Shown here: positions 18,002-26,864 of the stretch, piece after piece | How positions within the stretch are numbered: the stretch's first letter is position 1 | Layout: the number at the start of each line of letters is the position of its first letter | Source of the DNA: Acidimicrobiia bacterium | Lineage (GTDB): Bacteria; Actinomycetota; Acidimicrobiia; Acidimicrobiales; Poriferisodalaceae | Direction of reading: 5' to 3' | Assembly (NCBI GenBank): GCA_022826045.1 | Contig: JAJDVQ010000058.1 | Coordinates: 1-64,000, forward strand | DNA length: 64,000 nt | The notes under the pieces: generated by a model | Seen by the model: only the letters and a program-made list of their open reading frames with translations | Database searches by the model: none | What the model was told of the DNA's origin: nothing | Translations under genes and position numbers: made by a program

Positions 18002-19231
18002 TCACCTGCCTGCTGTGTCAGCAGGATCGCGCGGTGCCAGCTCCTCGACGTTGTCGGCGGTGAGCGGGATCACGTCCTCCCAGGCACCGCTCATCCAGCT
18101 GCGCAGCAGAGCGGCCTGCACGCTGACATATGCGACCGCTTCGGCGAAGCCTGCGCAATGCGGGCGACCGTCGCTGACCGCCGAGAGGTACTGGTGGTCC
18201 TCGAGGGCGACGAGGTCCTCGAACCCGATGGCGTTGGCGTCGCCGGGAACAAAGGCGCTGTGGCCGGGGTGCCGTTCGCCGGCCCGGACCGTCGTGTAAC
18301 CACGCTCAGACGTGCTCCCGTTCTCTGGTGCCAGATACAACCGCAGCTCGTTCATGGTCTCCAGATTCCAGCCCAGTGCGCCCTCGGTGCCGTAGATGTC
18401 GAATGCCATCTGGCTCTCGGGTCCCACCATCGTGCGACTGACCTCGAACGTTCCCCGCGAGCCGTTGGCGAACACGGCGAGGGCACCGAAGTAGTCCTCG
18501 TTGGTGACCGGACCGGTCGGGTCGCCCGGCCGCCCGCGGGCGTAGTGGCTTGCCCCGGCTGCCGCGACCGGCCGCTCGGCAATGAACGTGGCACCGCTGC
18601 CGATCACCCTGGCAATCGGCCCGTTCAGCATCACGGCCAAGTCGATGGCATGGCTGAGAATGTCGCTGGTGACACCGTGGCCCGCTTGATCCAGCTCGAA
18701 GCGCCACGAGAGCAGCCCCAGCGGATCGGCTCCGAACATCGAGAAGAAGCGTCCCCGGTAGTTGGTGATCGATCCGAGCGCGCCCTCGTCGATGAGCGAC
18801 TTGGCGTGCTGCACGAGCGGCGCGTACCGGTAGTTGTAGCCAACTCCCGTGATGCTGCCCGCCGCTCTTGCAGCCTCGAAGCAGCGCACCGTCTGCGCCG
18901 GCGTGCCGCCGACCGGCTTCTCGCAGAACACGTGCTTGCCGGCGGCCACAGCCGCCGTGACGATCTCCTCGTGCAGCATGTTCGGCGCCGTGACGTATAC
19001 GACATCCACATCAGGACGTTCCACGGCCGGCCGCCAGTCGTCGGTTGCCTCACTGAAGCCGAAGCCCTCGCTGGCTATCTCGCGCCGTTCGCCGACCGTG
19101 TCAGCGCAAACCACGAGTTCGGGCGTGTAGCTGCGGTCGTCGAACAGGCTCGGGATGCGCATGACCGAGCGCGCATGCGCCTGGCCCATCCAGCCGAAGC
19201 CGACCACGGCAATGCCCAAGCGCTGTCGCAT
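18002..19231 (-). CDS. Gfo/Idh/MocA family oxidoreductase
   Basis: A 409-residue dehydrogenase with GIAVVGFGWMGQAHARSV at the N-terminus, the HVFCEKPVGG Lys motif, YNYRYAPLVQHAKSLI and GVTSDILSHAIDLAVML, where the His is the likely catalytic base. It is longer and more divergent than the iolG at 14994-16001. In inositol clusters a second member often acts on another isomer (scyllo- or chiro-inositol) or as an inosose isomerase; which one cannot be decided here. It lies 8 nt after the ABC ATPase gene and belongs to the operon. Confidence 0.87.
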   Translation of the reverse strand: MRQRLGIAVVGFGWMGQAHARSVMRIPSLFDDRSYTPELVVCADTVGERREIASEGFGFSEATDDWRPAVERPDVDVVYVTAPNMLHEEIVTAAVAAGKHVFCEKPVGGTPAQTVRCFEAARAAGSITGVGYNYRYAPLVQHAKSLIDEGALGSITNYRGRFFSMFGADPLGLLSWRFELDQAGHGVTSDILSHAIDLAVMLNGPIARVIGSGATFIAERPVAAAGASHYARGRPGDPTGPVTNEDYFGALAVFANGSRGTFEVSRTMVGPESQMAFDIYGTEGALGWNLETMNELRLYLAPENGSTSERGYTTVRAGERHPGHSAFVPGDANAIGFEDLVALEDHQYLSAVSDGRPHCAGFAEAVAYVSVQAALLRSWMSGAWEDVIPLTADNVEELAPRDPADTAGR

Positions 19232-19239
19232 CGATCGGT

Positions 19240-20016
19240 TCAGTGCGTCGCCAGCTCGTGCTGCAGTGCTTCGAGCTCGGCGCCGCCGGCCATCATCTGG
19301 GTCAGCTCGGCCTGCGAGATGTCTTCCTTCGCAAAATTGCCCATCGAATGACCGCGGTTGAGAATCACGAAGCGGTCGCCGACGGGGTACGCGTGGTTCG
19401 GATTGTGCGTGATGAAGATCACTGCAAGCCCCCGGTCACGCGCCTCCACGATGCGCCGCAACACGACGCCGGACTGCTTGACGCCGAGCGCCGAGGTGGG
19501 CTCGTCGAGGATCAGCACGCGAGCGCCGAAGTAGCTGGCCCGGGCAATCGCCACTGACTGACGCTCACCGCCCGACAGCGTGCCGACCGGCTGCTCGGTA
19601 TCACGGATGTCGATGCCCATCTCCGCGAGCTGCTCTTTGGCGATCTGCTTTGCCTTCTCGATGTCGATCTGGCGGAATGGCCCGAATCCCCTTGTGGGCT
19701 CAGCGCCGAGGAAGAAGTTCCGCCAGACCGACATGAGCGGCACCATGGCCAAGTCCTGGTACACGGTGGCGATGCCAGCAGCGAGGGCTGCCCGCGGCGA
19801 AGAGAACGTGACCTCCTCCCCTTCAAGCAGCAGTTCCCCCTCGTCGTGCTGGTGCACGCCGGCGAGGATCTTGATGAACGTCGACTTGCCGGCACCGTTG
19901 TCGCCCAGCACGCACGTCACCTCGCCGGGATTGACCGTGGTGGACACCCCGGTGAGGGCGATGATGTTGCCGTAGAACTTCGAGATGTTCCGCAGTTCGA
20001 TCAGCGAGTCGCTCAT
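19240..20016 (-). CDS. Sugar ABC transporter ATP-binding protein (single ABC domain)
   Basis: A 258-residue ATPase of the ribose/xylose/inositol import class. Walker A is GDNGAGKST, the signature [14 protein letters not shown], and Walker [15 protein letters not shown]. Most carbohydrate ATPases of this class carry two ABC domains (about 500 residues). This one has a single domain, as in the FrcA type, and probably works as a homodimer with the permease. Its ATG overlaps the permease stop by 4 nt. Cargo is inferred as an inositol from the neighbouring iol genes. Confidence 0.9.
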   Translation of the reverse strand: MSDSLIELRNISKFYGNIIALTGVSTTVNPGEVTCVLGDNGAGKSTFIKILAGVHQHDEGELLLEGEEVTFSSPRAALAAGIATVYQDLAMVPLMSVWRNFFLGAEPTRGFGPFRQIDIEKAKQIAKEQLAEMGIDIRDTEQPVGTLSGGERQSVAIARASYFGARVLILDEPTSALGVKQSGVVLRRIVEARDRGLAVIFITHNPNHAYPVGDRFVILNRGHSMGNFAKEDISQAELTQMMAGGAELEALQHELATH

Positions 20017-22295
20017 GGCTCAGCTCCTGCCGAGACAGATTCGTCGGCCGCGCCGGCATCGCCGCCCGGCGGCTCGTCATCGTCCGGATCGCCCCGCGCC
20101 GCCTGGGATCGCTCTGCCCGCTGGCGTACGTAGTTGTTGACGATCACCGCCACCACCAGCAGCCCGCCGAGCACGAGGAAGCGCCAGTCGGTGTTCCATC
20201 GCGCGAAGCCGATGCCCTGGCTGATCATCCCCCAGATCAGCGCGCCGATCCCGGCGCCGATCGCCGAGCCGTAGCCGCCGGTCAGCAGGTTGCCGCCGAC
20301 GACGGCGACGATGATGTAGCGGAATTCGTTGCCGTCGCCGACATTGGCCTGCACCGAATTGAGGCGGAACGCAATGAGCATGCCCGCGACCCAGGCGCAG
20401 ACCGAGACCAGCATGAACAGCGTCGTCTTGGTGCGGGCAGCCGGCACGCCCACCGACCGGGCCGCGTCCTTGTTGCCGCCCACGGCGAAGGTCCAGCTGC
20501 CGAAGCGCGTCTTGGCCAGCACCCACGCGCCAATGGCCGCGAACAGCAGGTAGAAGAGCACCGAGACCCGGAACCGGGTCACCGCCTGGGTCGCCTCTTC
20601 CTCCAGGGTGGTGATGAACATCAGCTTGACCGCGAGCGCCAGGCCCGCAGCCGCCAGCCCGACCGTCACGAGCGGTCGGCCCATGCCTTCGTCGCTGCTG
20701 AACAGCAACCGGTAGAACGTGCCGAGGGCGAAGATGCCGAGCGCTATCGCGCCGCCCTTGGCGACTCCGGTCGAGAGGGCGTAGAGCAGACCGTCGCCGT
20801 CGATCAGCTCGATCACCGCGAACACGACTGCCGCAGCTCCGCCGGCTGCCGCAGCGACGCGCGGCCACAGCCCCATCTGCGGCACGGGCACTGCCGTGCT
20901 GCGTCGCTGTGCGAGGACCCGGGCCGCTGCGGTGGCCGCGAGCGCGAGCGCGATCAGCAGCAGCACCGAGAACAGTTCGACGCGCAGCTTGCGCGATTCA
21001 GACTCGGCCTGCACCACGAATGCGGCGACTGCCACGATGGCTGCGGTCGCCATCGGCAGCCAGAGCGCGAGCTCAGCTCGCGCCGCCACCAGCATCAGCG
21101 CCACCACGCCGGCCACGGCGAGGCCGCCGAACAGCAGCGCCCGGGCGGCCTGGACGGTCATCATGAAGCTGATCGCGGGCAGCAGCGCCACGACCACGCC
21201 GATCACCGGCGCGCTCGAACGGACATGGCCGGTTGCGGCCAGCGCTGCCAGCACACCGGTGCCAGCGATGCCGATGGCGAATATCGCACGCCCGAGACCG
21301 CCCCCGAGGAATCCGAGCTGGTCTGAGTTGGTCGCGTCCATGACCATTGCCAGCACCACGGCAACCACGACGGCGCCGACGCCGACGCCGATCATCCGCA
21401 TCGTGCGGTTGTCGGGCGCCGTTCGGCGCTGCTGCACCCGTTCGTAGCGGGAAGAGCACCAGATCGACACTCCCGCCAAGGTGCCTGCGGCGATGACGGC
21501 ACCCCACAGCCAGTTCGAGGCGGTGCCGTCGGTGGTGAGCAGCATGACGAAGCCGAACAGCGGCACCGCGACAGCCCCGATGAACGAGCCTGCCGCTGCC
21601 CACGGCGGGGGGTCGGGCCGACGCGTGTAGCTCATCTCGAGCAGCCCCAGCAGCAGGGCGACGCCCGCCAGCACGAGCAGCCCCGCCCACGCCCAGTCGC
21701 GGCCGTCCCAGATGTGCTGGTTGCGGATCCACTCGGCGCCGAAGATGTCGTCCCAGAACTCGTAGCCCTGCGCCTCGTCGAGCCCTTCGACGATGACCTT
21801 GTTGGTGAACAGCTTGCCGAAGCCAAGCTTGGCGCCGATGAGGATGAAGAACGTGCCCAGCGTGACGATGAAGCTGGGCAGCGACGTGCGTTCGACGAGC
21901 GTGCCGTTGAACCAGCCGATCGCGAGCGCGAAGCACAGCGACAGCGGCACGGCGAGGTGCAGGCTGAACCCGGCGCCGCCGAGCTCGCCCACCTCGCGAC
22001 TCATCAGGATGACGAAGATGGCGGTGGCGCCCGTCATCGCGCCCGACGACAGGTCGAACTCGCCGCCGATCATCAGCAGGGCCACCGGCACCGCCATGAT
22101 GCCGAGCAGCGCTGCGACATCCAGGAAGTTGGCTGTTCCCCCCGCGGTGCCGAATGCTTCAGATGTCAGCCAGAACAGCAGCCACACGCCGGCGAGGCCC
22201 AGCAGCGCACCAATCTCAGGACGGGTGAGCAGCTGTTGGATCGGCCCGCGATATGCGAGCCGTTCGTCGGCCCCGCCGACGGTGTCGGCCGCCAA
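20013..22295 (-). CDS. Oversized sugar ABC transporter permease with central membrane insertion
   Basis: A 760-residue permease, about twice the usual length. Residues ~25-205 match the front half of ribose/xylose permeases ([14 protein letters not shown], then [13 protein letters not shown]). Residues ~590-725 match the back half ([15 protein letters not shown], then [20 protein letters not shown]). Between them lie about 370 residues with roughly ten extra hydrophobic stretches and little obvious homology. The C-terminal ~35 residues are acidic. No internal frameshift is needed: the frame is open throughout. XylH-like permeases have a small insertion at this place, but this one is far larger. 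The gene starts 7 nt after the binding-protein stop. Confidence 0.85.
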   Translation of the reverse strand: MAADTVGGADERLAYRGPIQQLLTRPEIGALLGLAGVWLLFWLTSEAFGTAGGTANFLDVAALLGIMAVPVALLMIGGEFDLSSGAMTGATAIFVILMSREVGELGGAGFSLHLAVPLSLCFALAIGWFNGTLVERTSLPSFIVTLGTFFILIGAKLGFGKLFTNKVIVEGLDEAQGYEFWDDIFGAEWIRNQHIWDGRDWAWAGLLVLAGVALLLGLLEMSYTRRPDPPPWAAAGSFIGAVAVPLFGFVMLLTTDGTASNWLWGAVIAAGTLAGVSIWCSSRYERVQQRRTAPDNRTMRMIGVGVGAVVVAVVLAMVMDATNSDQLGFLGGGLGRAIFAIGIAGTGVLAALAATGHVRSSAPVIGVVVALLPAISFMMTVQAARALLFGGLAVAGVVALMLVAARAELALWLPMATAAIVAVAAFVVQAESESRKLRVELFSVLLLIALALAATAAARVLAQRRSTAVPVPQMGLWPRVAAAAGGAAAVVFAVIELIDGDGLLYALSTGVAKGGAIALGIFALGTFYRLLFSSDEGMGRPLVTVGLAAAGLALAVKLMFITTLEEEATQAVTRFRVSVLFYLLFAAIGAWVLAKTRFGSWTFAVGGNKDAARSVGVPAARTKTTLFMLVSVCAWVAGMLIAFRLNSVQANVGDGNEFRYIIVAVVGGNLLTGGYGSAIGAGIGALIWGMISQGIGFARWNTDWRFLVLGGLLVVAVIVNNYVRQRAERSQAARGDPDDDEPPGGDAGAADESVSAGAEP

Positions 22296-22302
22296 GGGAG
22301 GG

Positions 22303-23337
22303 CTACCTCGTGCCGGCGCTGACGAGCGCTGCGACCTCTGCAGCGTTGTCAGGCGTGACGAAGCCGGGACCCGTCAGGATCGGCAGGCCGCCGCCGGCAG
22401 TGTTCTGGTTCGTTGCCTGCAGGTGCATCAGGATCACCGGAATGTATCCCTGCAGGTACTGCTGCTGGTCGACGGTGAAGGCGATGTCGCCGGCTTCGAT
22501 CGCGGAGATGAGGTCGGAAGACAGGTCGAAACCGCCGATGTGCAGCGTGCGCCCAGCCGACTCGGCAGCGTCGAGCGCCCGCAGCGGCAGGTTCGGCCCG
22601 ACGCCCAGCACTGCATCGATGCTGGAATCCGCGGTGAGGATCGAGGCGATGGTCTGCTCCTGCTCATCGGGATTGGCGTCGAGGCCGACGAATTCCGAGG
22701 TCACCTGGCCGTCGAAGGTCTCCGCGAGACCCTGGCAGCGCTCCTCGAGGCCAATGTTGGCCTGCTCCTGGCGAGCGCACAGCACATGCGTGGCGCCCAA
22801 GGCGTTGAAACGCTCGCCGGCGCCATTGCCGGCCACGATCTCGGTCTGGCCGATGTGGGTCACCGCGCCGAGGTCCTTGTAGTTGTTGACGCCGGAGTTC
22901 AGCGTGTAAAGCGGGATGCCTGCTGCCACGACTGCACGGGCGGCGGATTCGAGACCTGCGGGGTCCGCCAGCGAGATGGCGATGCCGTCGGAACCGTCGG
23001 CGATCGCACCCTCGATGGCCTGTGACTGCGCCTGCGCGTCGTTGTTCGCGCCGAAGTAGACGACGTCGCAGCCGATGGCTTCGGCCGCATCCGCTACGGC
23101 CACCTCTACGACTGACCAGAAGGTTCCCGAGTCGCCGTGGGTGATCACGTGATAGGTCTTGTCGCAGTCGCTCTGCGTGAGCGTGACCTCGGTCGCATCC
23201 GAAGCGGCCTCGGTCGTCTCCGCGGGTGCCGGGGCGTCCGGCTCGTCCGCGACTTCGTCGGAGCTGTCGCTGCTGCACGCTGCAGCGAACAATGTCATCG
23301 CTGCGAGCAATGCAAGAAGTCGTGTAATGCGCCTCAT
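22303..23337 (-). CDS. Sugar/inositol ABC transporter substrate-binding lipoprotein
   Basis: A 344-residue periplasmic-binding-protein-like domain of the ribose type. The signal peptide ends in a lipobox (LFAAACSS, Cys21), followed by an acidic/Thr-Ala linker to about residue 50, so it is a membrane-anchored lipoprotein. The core has YFGANNDAQAQSQAIEGAI, DGIAISLADP, GIPLYTLNSG and a hinge near VLGVGPNLPLRAL. It would deliver a sugar or inositol to the permease encoded next. GGGAGGAAG precedes the ATG by 8-10 nt. Specificity is inferred from the operon. Confidence 0.9.
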   Translation of the reverse strand: MRRITRLLALLAAMTLFAAACSSDSSDEVADEPDAPAPAETTEAASDATEVTLTQSDCDKTYHVITHGDSGTFWSVVEVAVADAAEAIGCDVVYFGANNDAQAQSQAIEGAIADGSDGIAISLADPAGLESAARAVVAAGIPLYTLNSGVNNYKDLGAVTHIGQTEIVAGNGAGERFNALGATHVLCARQEQANIGLEERCQGLAETFDGQVTSEFVGLDANPDEQEQTIASILTADSSIDAVLGVGPNLPLRALDAAESAGRTLHIGGFDLSSDLISAIEAGDIAFTVDQQQYLQGYIPVILMHLQATNQNTAGGGLPILTGPGFVTPDNAAEVAALVSAGTR

Positions 23338-23400
23338 GTTCTGTTCTTCCTCCCGAAGACGTGAATGGCGTGAGCGCCAACACCCGCGTTCGTGGGAGTG

Positions 23401-24300
23401 CTAGCGCACTGCGTCGAATTCTTGCACAAAGCTGAGACTCTTGACGACGCCGCGCCGCAACCGTTCCACATCAGCGGCGTCGGGACCGCTGAGGGCCGCA
23501 TCCTGCTCCAGCACGTACCACAGCTCGGGGCGTGCATGCTCCAGCGCACTGATGATCTCGGCGAGTGGAACTGAGCCATCGCCGAGCGGGGGAAAGAGCC
23601 CCTGCTGGACGGCTTGCATCAGGGTGACCTCGCCGGAGCGAAGCCGTACGGCCACGTCGGGATCGACATCTTTGAGGTGCACCAGCCCGATGCGATCGGC
23701 ATGGCTCGCCACCAGCGCTGCAGGGTCGCTGCCGCCCAGCGTGAGGTGCGCCGTATCGAGCACGAGCTGTGTGCCGGTGTGCTCGAGCACTGCCCGCGTC
23801 TCGACATCGTCTTGGACGAGGGATCCGACATGGGGATGGAATGCATGCTTCATGCCCGACCCGGCGGTGATGCTGTCGATCTCCGCAAAGCCGCGGAACA
23901 TATGGTTCCACTGGGAGTTGTCCAGCTCGGGGCGCTGCCAGTCGTCGTGGTCGTACACGGGGCAGCTGACGAACCACGTCCCGCCCGCAGAGGCCATCTG
24001 GTCGACCACTGCAGCGACGCGTGCCATCTCAGCCTCGAATCGGTCGCGATCGTGCAGTACCACGGCAACGAACCCACCGAGCAGCGAGAGCCCGTGGCGT
24101 GCCAGCACTGCTCGCAGCTCGCGGCCGTCGGCCGGCAGGAAGCCCACCGAGCCGAACTCCGTGTGCGTGAAGCCCAGCGCAGCCATGTCGGAGAGCACCT
24201 CGTCGGGGGTGAGCTGGTATCCCCACCCCGGTACCTCGCACACACCCCAGGTGATCGGGGCGGCAGCCAGGCGTTCGCGCAGTGGCCTTCTCATCGACAC
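23401..24300 (-). CDS. iolE: Inosose dehydratase-like TIM-barrel protein
   Basis: A 299-residue xylose-isomerase-like TIM barrel. The N-terminal APITWGVCEVPGWGYQ is the signature of IolE, which removes water from 2-keto-myo-inositol to form the trihydroxycyclohexanedione used by IolD. Metal-binding positions are suggested by HPHVGSLV, LDTAHLTLGG and GLVHLKDVD. GGGAGG upstream of the ATG supports the start. It is the first gene of the operon, with 63 bp before the binding-protein gene. Confidence 0.88.
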   Translation of the reverse strand: MSMRRPLRERLAAAPITWGVCEVPGWGYQLTPDEVLSDMAALGFTHTEFGSVGFLPADGRELRAVLARHGLSLLGGFVAVVLHDRDRFEAEMARVAAVVDQMASAGGTWFVSCPVYDHDDWQRPELDNSQWNHMFRGFAEIDSITAGSGMKHAFHPHVGSLVQDDVETRAVLEHTGTQLVLDTAHLTLGGSDPAALVASHADRIGLVHLKDVDPDVAVRLRSGEVTLMQAVQQGLFPPLGDGSVPLAEIISALEHARPELWYVLEQDAALSGPDAADVERLRRGVVKSLSFVQEFDAVR

Positions 24301-24353
24301 CTCCCGAAGCCGGCCGAACCGAGACCGGCCGATAGTTGCACGATTTCGTCAAC

Positions 24354-24367
24354 CGTTCCACGGAACG
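24354..24367. promoter_or_regulatory. Candidate operator upstream of the inositol operon
   Basis: CGTTCC-AC-GGAACG is a 14-bp perfect-arm palindrome about 54 bp upstream of iolE. A second, weaker dyad (ACGA-TT-TCGT at 24340-24349) lies beside it. The LacI-family repressor at 13928-14944 is the likely protein to bind here; this is inference. Confidence 0.4.
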
Positions 24368-24412
24368 ACATGCCGACGCAACCCCGACACGTTCGCCTAC
24401 GGCTGGCAGAGA

Positions 24413-24538
24413 CTCCTAGGCCAGAAAGCGCGGCGGGGCACCGCCGTTGTAGGCGCAGTCTCGGATGGGTCGCCTACTGCCAGCACAAGCACAGCCTCCT
24501 AGGCAACACAGCGCGGCAGGGCACCGCCGTTGTAGGCG
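24413..24538. repeat. Partial tandem duplication of the MBL gene 3' end
   Basis: Two 43-bp direct copies lie 83 bp apart (24413-24455 and 24496-24538) and match at 39 of 43 positions. The upper copy is the real 3' end of the MBL gene (ending AYNGGALPRCVA). The lower copy still reads AYNGGAPPRFLA plus stop in the same strand sense. It is therefore the leftover tail of a tandem paralogue or of a local duplication. Confidence 0.75.
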
Positions 24539-25452
24539 ACCATGTCCATGATCGCTTGGGGGACGCCGGGGAATTCGCAGCCGCCCGTCGCTGCCTCGCG
24601 GTAGGCGACATGAAGGTTGCCGGCGAGACGCTCGGGGTCGGTGTAGCGGCCGTGCGGGCCGAGGTCGGTGGCCTGGGCCTGCTCGAGCGGCGTTCTGCCT
24701 GCTGCGAGCCCCTCGGCGGCCGCTTCCTGCACGAAGCGCAGGTAGGAGCGCTGTTCGTCGAGCACGCGAGCGATGTCGTCGCCGCCGAAGTGCGGGCCGT
24801 GGCCCGGCACGATCACGTCTGCTCCGAAGCTCTCGATGACATCCATCGCCTGGATCGTCCCCGACACCGATCCGAACAGCGCGAACGGCGTGCCGCCGTG
24901 GAAGATCAGGTCGCCGCAGAACAGCACGCGGCAATCGGGCAGCCACGCCACGATGTCGCCATCGGTGTGGGCTACGAAGCCCAGATCCGACAGCTCGATG
25001 CGACGGTCGTCGAGATGCAGCACCATCGAGCCCTCGAAGGTCACATCAGGCGCCCGGAACTGCAGGTCCCCCCACTCGACGCCGGGAAAGACAGCGCTGT
25101 AGTCGGGGATGTCGGCAGCCACCATCACGTCACGGCACCTGGCGTGCGAGATGATCGTGGCGTCAGCAAACTGGTAGTTGCCGTGGGTGTGGTCGGCGTG
25201 ATGATGCGTGTTGACCACAACCCTCACGGGGTTCGACGTCACCGACGCGATGGCCTCCAGGTAGGCCCGGTTGCGGCGCTCCGTCGAGGTGGTGTCGATC
25301 GACACCACGCCGCTGGAGCCGACGACGAACCCCATGTTGTTGATGAACCAGGTGCCGTCGGGCTGCACGTAGCTGTATACGCCCGGGGCTACCTCGCTGA
25401 GCTGCGCCGCTTCGACTGACGCGTGCGCTCCATGACCTGCGTGTGCCGACAT
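24499..25452 (-). CDS. MBL-fold metallo-hydrolase
   Basis: A 317-residue metallo-beta-lactamase-fold hydrolase. The di-metal motif is NTHHHADHTHGN, with further ligands in HTDGDI and at the end in VPGHGPHFGG. The N-terminus is His-rich (AHAGHGAHASV). The family covers thioesterases, lactonases, sulfatases and others, and the substrate is not evident. It is divergent from the P450 gene, 132 bp apart, and could share regulation with it. A second copy of its 3' end lies just downstream. Confidence 0.87.
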   Translation of the reverse strand: MSAHAGHGAHASVEAAQLSEVAPGVYSYVQPDGTWFINNMGFVVGSSGVVSIDTTSTERRNRAYLEAIASVTSNPVRVVVNTHHHADHTHGNYQFADATIISHARCRDVMVAADIPDYSAVFPGVEWGDLQFRAPDVTFEGSMVLHLDDRRIELSDLGFVAHTDGDIVAWLPDCRVLFCGDLIFHGGTPFALFGSVSGTIQAMDVIESFGADVIVPGHGPHFGGDDIARVLDEQRSYLRFVQEAAAEGLAAGRTPLEQAQATDLGPHGRYTDPERLAGNLHVAYREAATGGCEFPGVPQAIMDMVAYNGGALPRCVA

Positions 25453-25584
25453 GTGCCCCCCTCGAACCTTCGAGCCGGCGTAGCTGCCGTCCGTGACTGC
25501 TCAGTACTACGGCGCAGCGTAGAACCCGTCGCCTACGCTGGGAAGCGCCTCGGACCGCGCCCGCGGGCACTCAAGGGAGCCGCC

Positions 25585-26823
25585 ATGAGCACGACTGCTG
25601 AGCACGACAGCGCTTCTGCAGAGCGGGACTTCGACGTCTACAGCGACGAGTACATCCAGGGCGCCGCAGACGTGTGGGACGAGCTGCGCGCCGAGTGTCC
25701 CGTCGCCCACAGCCCCCACAATGACGGGCACTGGATGCCCACGACGTGGGACGACATCGCAGCGGTCGCCTACGACACCGAGAACTTCAGCTCCCGCGAC
25801 ATCGCCGTGGCGCCCACGCCCGAAGGCGTCGGGCTCCTCACCGCCCCGCCGATCACCTCGGACCCGCCGTTCCACACCGACGCCCGCCGCCTGCTGCTGC
25901 CGTTCTTCGGGCCGACAGCCGTGGAGGAAATGGTCGAGGTCACCCGCAGCATCGCCCGCGAGCGCATCGACGCCATCGCAGCCGAGACCGGGGCCGATGC
26001 GGGTCGCAGCGGCGTGACGGATGCGGCCGACACCTACTCCAAGCACATTCCCGTGCGGGTCATCGCCCGCATCCTGGGGTTGCCCGAGTCGGACGAGCCC
26101 AAGTTCACCCGCTGGGCGGTCGACGTTCTGCAGTCCAAGGGCGACGAGTTCGACCGGCGGGCAAATGCGACCCGTGAGGTGCTCCACTACTTCGGCGAGC
26201 TCACCGACCAGCGGCGCCAGGAACGCGCAGACGACCTGCCGTCGAAGCTGCTCGACATGAAGCTGCCCAACGGCGACCCGCTGGCCAACCACCACATCAC
26301 CGGTGCCAGCTTCCTGTTGCTGCTGGCGGGCATCGACACAACGTGGAGCTCGATCTCGGCCAGCTTGATGCACCTGGCCATGAACCCTGCTGACCGCGAG
26401 CGGCTCGTGGCCGAACCCGAGCTCATCCCGGTGGCCATCGAAGAGTTCCTGCGTGCCTACTCCCCGGTCACCATGGCCCGCGTCACTGCCGCGGACGATG
26501 CCGAGATCGGCGGATGCCCCGTGGCCAAGGGCGACAAGGTGCTGCTCCCGTTCGGCGCCGGCAACCGCGATCCGTCCAAGTTCGACCGTCCCGACGAGGT
26601 CGTCATCGACCGCGCCGAGAACCGCCACTTCGCTTTCGGGCTCGGGATCCACCGCTGCCTGGGCTCCAACCTGGCCCGCATGGAACTGAAGGTCGCCATC
26701 GAGGAGTGGCTGGCCCGGTTCCCGAACTTCGAGCTCGCCACCGATGTCGGCCGCGGCGGCGTGGAATGGGGCGGCGTGCAGGTGCGCGGCCCCCGCAACC
26801 TGCAGATCCGCGTCGGCATCTGA
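25585..26823 (+). CDS. Cytochrome P450
   Basis: A 412-residue soluble bacterial P450. The I-helix oxygen-activation motif is LLAGIDTTWSS, the K-helix ExxR is EEFLR, and the haem-binding loop FAFGLGIHRCLGSNLAR holds the thiolate Cys. It would need a ferredoxin and reductase, and none is encoded nearby. The frame is open upstream to 25423, but the ATG at 25585 with AAGGGAG upstream gives normal P450 length. Substrate unknown. Confidence 0.93.
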   Translation: MSTTAEHDSASAERDFDVYSDEYIQGAADVWDELRAECPVAHSPHNDGHWMPTTWDDIAAVAYDTENFSSRDIAVAPTPEGVGLLTAPPITSDPPFHTDARRLLLPFFGPTAVEEMVEVTRSIARERIDAIAAETGADAGRSGVTDAADTYSKHIPVRVIARILGLPESDEPKFTRWAVDVLQSKGDEFDRRANATREVLHYFGELTDQRRQERADDLPSKLLDMKLPNGDPLANHHITGASFLLLLAGIDTTWSSISASLMHLAMNPADRERLVAEPELIPVAIEEFLRAYSPVTMARVTAADDAEIGGCPVAKGDKVLLPFGAGNRDPSKFDRPDEVVIDRAENRHFAFGLGIHRCLGSNLARMELKVAIEEWLARFPNFELATDVGRGGVEWGGVQVRGPRNLQIRVGI

Positions 26824-26864
26824 GCCAGCCCCGAGCGGGGCCGCTCGCCGATGGGCTAGCAGTC

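Noticed and set aside
17339-19351. 670-codon open frame on the plus strand through iolD and a dehydrogenase.
   Set aside because: High-GC shadow: the opposite strand encodes two well-recognised enzymes, and this product has no domain.
24416-24946. 176-codon minus-strand frame ending in the duplicated MBL tail.
   Set aside because: All but its last ~12 codons lie in the wrong frame of the MBL gene; only the tail repeat is meaningful.
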